From: a bacterium BMS3Abin01
GTDB taxonomy: Bacteria; Actinomycetota; Thermoleophilia; BMS3ABIN01
Direction: 5' to 3'
Assembly: GCA_002897715.1 (NCBI GenBank)
Contig: BDUA01000037.1
Coordinates: 1 to 37,613, forward strand
Length of the DNA: 37,613 nt
The notes under the pieces were generated by a model. The model made no database searches, was not told the origin of the DNA, and saw only the letters and a program-made list of their open reading frames with translations. Position numbers and translations under genes: made by a program. Position 1 is the stretch's first letter. Each line of letters starts with the position of its first letter. Below, piece by piece: positions 23,799 to 30,899 of this stretch.

Positions 23799-24564
23799 CC
23801 TCTACCAGTGCTCGGTGGTGGAAAGCCGGACCGTGGGCGCCTACCACCTGATTGCTTTCGTCGCCGGTGAGATAGCCGCGGTGGCGCGGCCGGGCCAGTT
23901 CGTCATGATCAGGCAGTCGGGTCCGGCGCTGGATCCTTTATTGCCACGCCCCATGGGCATTCACGATGTGGAAGCGGACCTGGTGAAGGTCCTCATCGAG
24001 CCGGTGGGGAAGGGGACGGTGGTGCTGACGGATGCCAGGGTAGGTGACCGCTTCAGCGTCCTGGGCCCTTTGGGCAACGGTTTCGACCTGTCGGGGGAAG
24101 GGCCGGCGGTGATCGTCGGTGGCGGTGTAGGCGTGGCGCCGCTGGCGCTGCTGGCCGGGACACTGGCCGGGCGGGGCCGCGATATACGCTGTCTGCTGGG
24201 TTTCAAGACGCGGGTACAGGCGGTGGCGGCCGGACTGTTCCGCGATGTGGATGTGGATATCTGTACCGAGGACGGAACCATGGGCCGCAAGGGCGTGGTC
24301 AGCGATCTGCTGGCGGAGTGCCTCATCGGCCTGGGTCCTGCCGCCGCCGGGGTGGAGCTGTTCACCTGTGGTCCCGGTGCCATGATGCGGGCCGTTGTCG
24401 ACGCGGCACGGGAGTGCGGCGCCGACGCCCAGGTATCGGTGGCCACCCACATGGCCTGCGGCGTCGGCGCCTGCCAGGGCTGCGTGGTCCGGGTCGACGG
24501 CGAGTACCGCTGCGCCTGTAACCAGGGGCCGGTATTTCGGGCAGGTGAGCTGGAATGGCGGTGA
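23773..24564 (+). CDS. pyrK: Dihydroorotate dehydrogenase electron-transfer subunit
   Basis: [23 protein letters not shown], Fe-S Cys cluster [30 protein letters not shown] 23773 is preceded by AGGAG. Confidence 0.93.
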
Positions 24565-25478
24565 ACATGGAATCGTCGCTGGGGCCGCTGCGGCTGCGCC
24601 ACCCGATAATCAACGCGTCCGGAACCTTCGATGTGCTGGCGGCGGACAGGGTGCTGGCGGCGGACCTGTTCGCCGATTTCCCCTTTGCCGCCTATGTGCC
24701 CAAGACGGTCACTTTAAAGCCGCGGGAGGGCAATCCGCCGCCCAGGCTGTATGAGACGGCCGCCGGTCTGCTCAACTCCATCGGTCTGGCCAACAAGGGG
24801 ATAGACGCCTTCATTGCCGATGACCTGCCGCGGCTGGGAAGGCTGCCGGTGCCGCTAATCGCCAGTATCGCTGCCGAGGAGACCGACGGCTACGGCCGCT
24901 GTGCCGGTATGCTGGATGGGCATGACGAGGTGGCGGCGCTGGAGCTCAATGTTTCATGTCCCAACGTGGAGCTGGACGGAAAGGCGCTGGGTTGTGACCC
25001 GGATCTTACCGCGCGCGCCACGGCGCAGGCGCGGGCTGCCACCGGCAAGTTCCTTATCGTCAAGCTGACTCCCAATGTCACCGATATCCTGGCTCTGGCG
25101 CACGCTGCGGTGGAGGCGGGGGCTGACTGCCTGTCGGTGATCAACACCGTACACGGCATGGTTCTGGATCCCTGGACCCTGAAGCCGGCGCTGGGGCACG
25201 TCACCGGTGGTCTTTCCGGGCCGGCGATAAAGCCGGTGGCCTTGCGCGCCGTCTATCTCATAAGCCGTGAACTGGATGTACCGGTAATCGGCATGGGGGG
25301 CGCCACCAGCGCCAACGACGTGCTGGAGTTCATGGCGGCCGGGGCCACTGCCGTGGCCGTCGGCACCGCCAGCTTCCGCGACCCGCTGCTGGCAGCTCCA
25401 CTGGTGCAGGAACTGGGACGCCAGATGGAGCTGCGTGGCATCGCCTCACCGGAGCAACTGGTGGGCCGGTCGCACTAA
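24555..25478 (+). CDS. pyrD: Dihydroorotate dehydrogenase, class 1B catalytic subunit
   Basis: NASGTFD, KTVTLKPREGNPPPRLYET, ELNVSCPNVE, NTVHGM, GGLSGPAIKPVALR. Confidence 0.95.
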   Translation: MAVNMESSLGPLRLRHPIINASGTFDVLAADRVLAADLFADFPFAAYVPKTVTLKPREGNPPPRLYETAAGLLNSIGLANKGIDAFIADDLPRLGRLPVPLIASIAAEETDGYGRCAGMLDGHDEVAALELNVSCPNVELDGKALGCDPDLTARATAQARAATGKFLIVKLTPNVTDILALAHAAVEAGADCLSVINTVHGMVLDPWTLKPALGHVTGGLSGPAIKPVALRAVYLISRELDVPVIGMGGATSANDVLEFMAAGATAVAVGTASFRDPLLAAPLVQELGRQMELRGIASPEQLVGRSH

Positions 25479-25487
25479 GCCAACGCC

Positions 25488-25626
25488 GTCACCCCGAGCC
25501 ACAGGAATCGTCACCCCGGACCGCCAATGCCTGTCACCCCGAGCCGCCAATGTCTGTCATCCCAAGCCGCAGGCACCTTCACCCAGAGCCACAGGCATCG
25601 TCATCCCGAGCGCAGCGAGGGATCTG
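25488..25626. repeat. Array of six degenerate 22-23 bp units (GTCAYCCCGAGCC...) ending in a palindromic CGTCATCCCGAGCGCAGCGAGGGATCTG unit
   Basis: Unit starts at 25488, 25510, 25533, 25556, 25578 and 25600. Confidence 0.85.
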
Positions 25627-25641
25627 CTTTTCCGCCATGCA

Positions 25642-26355
25642 TTACCTGTTGGGAATGTTCACATCCGGTACCTGTATGTTCTCCAGCCCTTCGATGTCAG
25701 ATAGCGCCGTAACGGTCACGTTGGACGGCAGGATGAACAGGTCATCGGAAACGTTGCCGACGTCCTTGTAAGCGAACTCGATGACCTCGTCTTCTTCGCC
25801 CGGCGCCTTGACTTCTATCTTGGTAGGCAGCCCCTGGGGTCCTTTCAACTCGATGGTGACGCTGCCGCCGCCGGGTACATTCATCTGCCACGTGTCACCG
25901 GACTGGTTGCCGGGGAAGAGGGCAAACGTCTGTATCATGGCCGCGGGGCTCATTCCCCACCAGGACTGGCCCTGGGCACCGACACCGGATGATTCGGTTG
26001 CGGTATCCCCGTCCACTATCCACAGTTTGTCCTGGATGTCGTTATAGATTACATAGGAAGACTTGTCGGTAGGGTCCTGCCAGCGCCAGCTGCCGTCTTT
26101 TTGGGACCAGGTGACCAGCATTTCCCCGTTTTGCGAGACATCCACGGTGGCCTCCAGGTCCTCCAGGTCGCTCATCTGGCTCTCGAAGTCGCTCGAAGTG
26201 CCCGAACCGGTGCCCTCCGCCGTGTCCGCGGCCACAGTAGCCGCGTTATCTTCCGTAGTCGTGCCGCTGTCCTGGCCGCCGCAGCCGGCCCAGGCCAGCA
26301 TTACCATAAGGGTCAGGGCAGTCGCAGCGATTATCAACGGTGATCTCTTTTCCAT
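25642..26355 (-). CDS. Putative lipoprotein A of a tandem paralog pair
   Basis: Lipobox AWAGCGGQD; EATVDVSQNGEMLVTWSQKDGSWRWQDP; ends in a beta-rich domain with IEFAYKDVGNVSDDLFILPSNV. Confidence 0.8.
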   Translation of the reverse strand: MEKRSPLIIAATALTLMVMLAWAGCGGQDSGTTTEDNAATVAADTAEGTGSGTSSDFESQMSDLEDLEATVDVSQNGEMLVTWSQKDGSWRWQDPTDKSSYVIYNDIQDKLWIVDGDTATESSGVGAQGQSWWGMSPAAMIQTFALFPGNQSGDTWQMNVPGGGSVTIELKGPQGLPTKIEVKAPGEEDEVIEFAYKDVGNVSDDLFILPSNVTVTALSDIEGLENIQVPDVNIPNR

Positions 26356-26411
26356 TTCTCTCCTTTTATAGCTTTTTGGTGACCGGTAACCTGGCCGGAA
26401 GCGATATCGTC

Positions 26412-27011
26412 CTACCGGGATATTACTACATCCGGAGGCAATTCAAACATACTATCCGGCACATCATCGATATCGGTATAAGTATATTCAAGTACCTTGG
26501 TCTCAACGCCTTCCTCTTCGATTACCATCTTGCTGGGGAGATTCTTCGGCCCCAGGAATTCGACGGTTATTATGCCGAACGGATATTTGATTTCAACCTT
26601 TTCTCCTGATATAGGTCCGGAACTGAGCGTGTAGTTCCTCATGAAAGATGAAGGGTTCTTGGCTTTCCAAAGGCCCTCCGTTCCGGTGACTACGCTGGCC
26701 GAACCCCCCTGAACCTCCCAGGCTGTTCCCATGTCGGCGTTATAGATCACATAATGGTCCGGATCATCCGGATCCTGCCAGCGCCAGCTGCCGTCTTTTT
26801 GGGACCAGGTGACAATCGTCTGGCCGTTCTGGGATACTTCGACAGTAGCCTGGAGATTATCGAGGTCGTTCAGGACGCTCTCAATGTCCCGGGGCTGCGT
26901 GGCCTTGTAGGTCCTGGTCACTGTATCCTGGCCGCCACATCCCGCCCAGGCCATCAGGGCCAGCAGGACCGGGACGATGACGATGGATCGGATCCTTGGC
27001 ACTTTTGTCAT
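26412..27011 (-). CDS. Putative lipoprotein B of a tandem paralog pair
   Basis: Lipobox AWAGCGGQD; QATVEVSQNGQTIVTWSQKDGSWRWQDP; LEYTYTDIDDVPDSMFELPPDV. Start set at ATG 27011 with AGGA upstream; the ORF track starts at 27032. Confidence 0.8.
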   Translation of the reverse strand: MTKVPRIRSIVIVPVLLALMAWAGCGGQDTVTRTYKATQPRDIESVLNDLDNLQATVEVSQNGQTIVTWSQKDGSWRWQDPDDPDHYVIYNADMGTAWEVQGGSASVVTGTEGLWKAKNPSSFMRNYTLSSGPISGEKVEIKYPFGIITVEFLGPKNLPSKMVIEEEGVETKVLEYTYTDIDDVPDSMFELPPDVVISR

Positions 27012-27167
27012 CATGATCCTTTCATGGTGCAATCTTGGATAAATACCGCGCTAATGATTAAAAAATATCACAAATGGAGAATATCCGTTAAAGGAAATGC
27101 GTCATAGAATCGTAATCGGGGAATTCATCTTGCAAAGGTCGTCTATCAGCCCATATAATACCGTCTG

Positions 27168-27497
27168 ATGCCTCCTTCCGAACCGACATCGACAACCCCG
27201 GCAAGGACCCTGGAACAGCGTCTCGAAGCACTACAGCGCGCTAATGAGATTCGCTCCAAGAGGGCCCGCCTGAAGAAGGACCTGAAGCAGGGGATCGTCA
27301 AGATCGACGAGATACTGGACGATCCGCCGGAGTACATCAAGACCGCCAAGGTCGTGGATGTGCTACTGGCCATCCCCAATTGCGGCAAGGTTAAATCCAC
27401 CAAGGTGCTGAACCATTGCCGCATCAGCCCCAATAAGACCGTCAGCGGCCTTTCTGAGCGGCAAAGGCGGGAGCTGGTCGCCTTTTTTCGCTCCTGA
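27168..27497 (+). CDS. mihF: Actinobacterial-type integration host factor
   Basis: RLEALQRANEIRSKRARLKKDLKQG...VVDVLLAIPNCGKVKSTKVLNHCRISPNKTVSGLSERQRRELVAFF. Confidence 0.92.
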   Translation: MPPSEPTSTTPARTLEQRLEALQRANEIRSKRARLKKDLKQGIVKIDEILDDPPEYIKTAKVVDVLLAIPNCGKVKSTKVLNHCRISPNKTVSGLSERQRRELVAFFRS

Positions 27498-27513
27498 GCG
27501 GAGCCCAATTCCT

Positions 27514-28086
27514 GTGCGGAAAGGCAAACTTCTGGTGATTTCCGGTCCCTCCGGGGTTGGTAAGGGGACTTTGATCAACAAGGTCCTGCCGCGCCTGGAA
27601 AGGACCTGTCTCGCCCGGTCCGCTACTACCAGGTCCAGGCGTCAGCATGAGCAGGATGGGCGGGAGTATTTCTTTCTCTCCCGTGAGGAATTCGAGAAGC
27701 GCGCGCGCCGCGGCGATTTCATCGAACATGTAAGCTATGGCTCTAACCTGTACGGTACGCTGCGGAGCGAGGTGGAACGGAACCTGGAGTCCGGCCGTAA
27801 CGTGATTCTGGAGATCGAGGTGGAAGGCGCCATGGCGGTGCGCCACCAGATGCCGGAGGCGGTGCTGTTCTTCATCGCGCCTCCCTCGTTCGACGAGTTG
27901 AGAAAGCGTCTCATCGGCCGTGATACGGAGATCTCCGCCGAGATCGAGACCAGGCTCGCCCGCGCCGGGGAAGAGCTTGCGTTGCAGGACAAATTTGACT
28001 ACATTGTAATCAATGACGATATAGACAGGGCAGCCGATGAACTGGAACAGAAGATCATGACTTGCCTGGAGGGAGGAAAGACTTGA
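27514..28086 (+). CDS. gmk: Guanylate kinase
   Basis: [50 protein letters not shown]. Confidence 0.95.
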   Translation: MRKGKLLVISGPSGVGKGTLINKVLPRLERTCLARSATTRSRRQHEQDGREYFFLSREEFEKRARRGDFIEHVSYGSNLYGTLRSEVERNLESGRNVILEIEVEGAMAVRHQMPEAVLFFIAPPSFDELRKRLIGRDTEISAEIETRLARAGEELALQDKFDYIVINDDIDRAADELEQKIMTCLEGGKT

Positions 28087-28313
28087 ACAATCCCAGAATC
28101 GATGTATTGCTGGAAAAGGTGGACTCCAAGTATGCGCTGGTGGTTATGGCGGCCAAGCGGGCGCGGCAGATTAACAACTACTATCGTAACCGCGATGAAG
28201 GCAGTATCGACGATGTGCCGCCGCCACTGGTTGATACTCGCAGCAAGAATATCCTCACTATCGCTCTGGAGGAGATAGCGTCGGACAAGATCTCCTATCG
28301 TTACCGCGCCTGA
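28083..28313 (+). CDS. rpoZ: DNA-directed RNA polymerase omega subunit
   Basis: [33 protein letters not shown]...[17 protein letters not shown] at 28083 follows GGGAGGAAAGAC and overlaps the gmk stop. Confidence 0.93.
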   Translation: MNNPRIDVLLEKVDSKYALVVMAAKRARQINNYYRNRDEGSIDDVPPPLVDTRSKNILTIALEEIASDKISYRYRA

Positions 28314-28344
28314 CGGGAGCTCCGTAGCGCGGCAAGGCGCGGCC

Positions 28345-29553
28345 ATGGAATCTTCAGGTAATAAAATCGTCCTCGGAGTAACCGGCAGTATCGCCGCCAC
28401 CAAGTCTGTTGAACTGTTGCGGTTGCTGCGCCGCGCCGGACACGATGTCCACGTGGTGATGACACCCGCCGCCGGGCATTTTGTCGGTGAGGCGGCCATG
28501 GCGGCTCTCAGTGGACACCCGGTGGCGGCAGAGCAGTTCGACTTCGACGCCGACGCATCCCCCGGTTTCACTCATATCGACCTCTCGGACAGCGACCTGC
28601 TGGTGATAGCGCCGGCGACCGCCAATACCATCGGCAAGATGGCGGCGGGCATCGCCGACAACCTTCTGTTGACCGCATATCTGGCCATGGAATGTCCCGT
28701 GGTCATCTGCCCCGCCATGAACCAGAGAATGTGGAACCATCCCGCCGTCAGTGACAATGTGGGCAGGCTGGTGGAGCGCGGAACGATACTTGTACCCCCC
28801 GAAAGGGGCGGACTTGCTTGCGGCGAAGAGGGTATAGGCAGGCTGGCCGAGCCGCGTGTGATCCTGGAGCGGATACAGGATCTGCTTGGTGAAAGCAGGG
28901 AGCGTGACCTGGAAGGCGTCAGGGTGCTTGTCAGTGCCGGCGGCACCAGGGAGCCCATCGATGCGGTCAGGTTTATCACCAACCGTTCCAGCGGCAGGAT
29001 GGGCGTAAGTGTCGCCGAGGCGGCTCACGCCCGCGGCGCCCTCGTGACCCTGGTGGCGGCCAACTGTTCGCTGCCTGTTTCACCGGGTGTCAACCGCGTT
29101 GACGTGACGACCGCTGACGAGTTGCGGCAGGCGCTGGAAACGGCCTTTGATGACTGCGATGTGTTGGTAATGACAGCGGCCGTTTCCGATTACAAGGTTT
29201 CGGTGGAAGAAGCCACGGGAAAGATTCGTAGTAATGAAAGAAAGTACTTGCACTTGGTACAATCTGCTGATATTGTGTCTGCTTTAGGAAGCAACAGCAA
29301 CGGCAGGATGGTAGTGGGGTTTGCGGCTGAGTATGGCGAAGACGGTATTGGCCGGGCTCGGCGAAAGATGCGGGAGAAGAATCTTGATATGATGGTTTTT
29401 AATGACATCTCCCGTAAGGACATCGGTTTTGAAACCGGTAGCAACGAGATCACGATTCTGCTACCCGATGATGATGACTATTTCGTAAGCAGGACATCCA
29501 AACTGGAGTGCGCGCACGAGATTCTGGACAAGGTTACGAGCAGGTTGACCTGA
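28345..29553 (+). CDS. coaBC: Bifunctional phosphopantothenoylcysteine decarboxylase / phosphopantothenate-cysteine ligase
   Basis: VLGVTGSIAATKSVELLRLL, APATANTIGKMAAGIADNLL, CPAMNQRMW, SAGGTREPIDAVRFITNRSSGRMG. Confidence 0.96.
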   Translation: MESSGNKIVLGVTGSIAATKSVELLRLLRRAGHDVHVVMTPAAGHFVGEAAMAALSGHPVAAEQFDFDADASPGFTHIDLSDSDLLVIAPATANTIGKMAAGIADNLLLTAYLAMECPVVICPAMNQRMWNHPAVSDNVGRLVERGTILVPPERGGLACGEEGIGRLAEPRVILERIQDLLGESRERDLEGVRVLVSAGGTREPIDAVRFITNRSSGRMGVSVAEAAHARGALVTLVAANCSLPVSPGVNRVDVTTADELRQALETAFDDCDVLVMTAAVSDYKVSVEEATGKIRSNERKYLHLVQSADIVSALGSNSNGRMVVGFAAEYGEDGIGRARRKMREKNLDMMVFNDISRKDIGFETGSNEITILLPDDDDYFVSRTSKLECAHEILDKVTSRLT

Positions 29554-29671
29554 CAGGAACGGGAGAATATGGACGGAGCCGGTTTGGGTTACGGTTGAGT
29601 CTAGTTCTGTTGGTGGGCATCCGGCAATCAGCCGGTAGGTAGGGGAGGCCTTCACAGGGTCTCGATCCTTA

Positions 29672-29687
29672 TCCCGTTTAAACGGGA
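29672..29687. promoter_or_regulatory. Perfect 16-bp palindrome TCCCGTTTAAACGGGA upstream of the 29707 gene
   Basis: Direct read; 19 bp before the ATG at 29707, just upstream of AAGGAG. Confidence 0.45.
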
Positions 29688-29706
29688 CGTAAAAAGGAGT
29701 GAAAGA

Positions 29707-30564
29707 ATGCAGAAAATCTACAGCGACATGGATTTACTCGACGCACTGAGGAGGGAGAGTGATGATGGTCTGATGGGACCCACCTATCACGGCTATCTCA
29801 AAGGGCCGAACCGTCCCAGCGCCGAGGCGATCAGGGCCCGATTCGGAGGTTGGACCAACGCTGTACGTAAGGCCGGCATGATTCCGGCGGCGCGCCGCAC
29901 CAATAAGGAAATGAGGAAGCTGGTCAAGATGGGCAAGGTGGATGCCAAGTACCCGGCCCTGAGAATGGGCATGAGCGTCCGCGAGCTTAAGGTATCGGTG
30001 GGGCTTGAGAAGCCACGCAAGCCGACCAAGGAGCGTTACATCGATGAAGGTGTGCGCATCGCCAGGAAATTGGGCAGAGCTCCCAATTTTCACGAGTTCA
30101 ACCGTTACACCAAGACGGTCACGGCGTGGAATCCATATCGCCTCTATGGCCGTGACTGGAAAGCATTCAAGCGGGATGTCGAAAAGCGTTTGAAGGAGAA
30201 GACCAAGGCCATACCCAAGGCCAAGGCCAAGACCAAAGCGAAGCCCAAGAGCAACGCCAAGGCAAAACCCAAGGCTAAGGCAAAGCCCAAGGCTAAGTCT
30301 AAGACTCAAGCAAAACCGAAGACCAAACCCAAGGCCAAAGCAAAAGCCAAGCCCAAGGCAAAGCCCAAGGCAAAGGCAAAAGCAAAGCCCAAGCCCAAGC
30401 CCAAGGCCAAGGCAAAAGCAAAAGCAAAAGCCAAGCCGAAGCCCAAGACTAAGACCAAAACTAAGCCGAAGGCTAAAGCCAAACCGAAGGCTAAAGCCAA
30501 ACCGAAGCCGAAGCCCAAGGCTAAAGCCAAGACCAAGGCCAAGACCAAGGCCAAGAAGAAATAA
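29707..30564 (+). CDS. Protein with N-terminal homing-endonuclease-associated-repeat-like segments and a C-terminal Lys/Pro/Ala-rich histone-H1-like tail
   Basis: SD AAAAAGGAG. LLDALRRESDDG...PSAEAIRARFGGWTNAVRKAGM resembles the HNH/homing-endonuclease-associated repeat pattern. Tail residues 165-285 are almost entirely K, A, P, T with no acidic residue. Confidence 0.8.
   Translation: MQKIYSDMDLLDALRRESDDGLMGPTYHGYLKGPNRPSAEAIRARFGGWTNAVRKAGMIPAARRTNKEMRKLVKMGKVDAKYPALRMGMSVRELKVSVGLEKPRKPTKERYIDEGVRIARKLGRAPNFHEFNRYTKTVTAWNPYRLYGRDWKAFKRDVEKRLKEKTKAIPKAKAKTKAKPKSNAKAKPKAKAKPKAKSKTQAKPKTKPKAKAKAKPKAKPKAKAKAKPKPKPKAKAKAKAKAKPKPKTKTKTKPKAKAKPKAKAKPKPKPKAKAKTKAKTKAKKK
30199..30561 (+). repeat. 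Degenerate hexanucleotide (AAGGCN/AAGCCN) repeats encoding the KAKPKAK tail
   Basis: Continuous AAGGCCAAG / AAGCCCAAG / AAAGCAAAA runs. Confidence 0.9.
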
Positions 30565-30597
30565 CAGCAGCTGCAATGGTTGTGCAACCGAATATGG

Positions 30598-30626
30598 CAG
30601 CGGAGACCCGTGGTCTCCGCTGTTTT
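30598..30626 (+). terminator. Rho-independent terminator downstream of the Lys/Pro/Ala-tailed gene
   Basis: 11-bp perfect stem CAGCGGAGACC / GGTCTCCGCTG, CGT loop, then TTTT. Confidence 0.88.
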
Positions 30627-30675
30627 CGGTGAGTCATCCGATACCTAACTTTGCTTGAGACAGGAGGCGCTTCTT

Positions 30676-30804
30676 ATGATTTGTTCCGGCAGGAAACCCA
30701 GAAGACTCAGGACCCTGTTGTTCGGTATGATGGTCGGCCTGATGATCGGACTGATGTTTGCCCCTCGCCCGGGCACGGAGATCATCCAGAAGATCAGGGG
30801 CTGA
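30676..30804 (+). CDS. 42-aa YtxH-like membrane microprotein, absent from the supplied ORF track
   Basis: ATG 30676 preceded by CAGGAGG. MICSGRKPRRLRTLLFGMMVGLMIGLMFAPRPGTEIIQKIRG* has the YtxH-like G...G.L.APR.G pattern. Confidence 0.6.
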   Translation: MICSGRKPRRLRTLLFGMMVGLMIGLMFAPRPGTEIIQKIRG

Positions 30805-30899
30805 CCCCGAGCCTTCATCATCGTTCACGGTTTAAGCGGATATAGCCCGCCCGTCGACGACGATGATAATATTAAGAGTAGGAACAGACTACCCCGGTG

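Noticed and set aside
25488-25626. Possible CRISPR array after pyrD
   Set aside because: Units are 22-23 bp with no constant repeat/variable spacer alternation, and no cas genes are visible in the window.
26340-26609. 89-aa plus-strand ORF overlapping lipoprotein B
   Set aside because: Antisense to the 3' part of a well-supported lipoprotein, no SD and no recognisable domain.
29560-29700. Possible tRNA or other structured RNA between coaBC and the 29707 gene (GGTCTCGATCC looks T-arm-like)
   Set aside because: No acceptor/anticodon arms could be assembled and no CCA-compatible fold; only the 16-bp palindrome is supported.
29734-30576. 280-aa minus-strand ORF with long Leu/Gly/Phe-rich stretch resembling a membrane protein
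   Set aside because: It is the reverse complement of the Lys/Pro/Ala repeat (AAGGCC reads as GGCCTT), so the hydrophobic pattern is a coding artefact.
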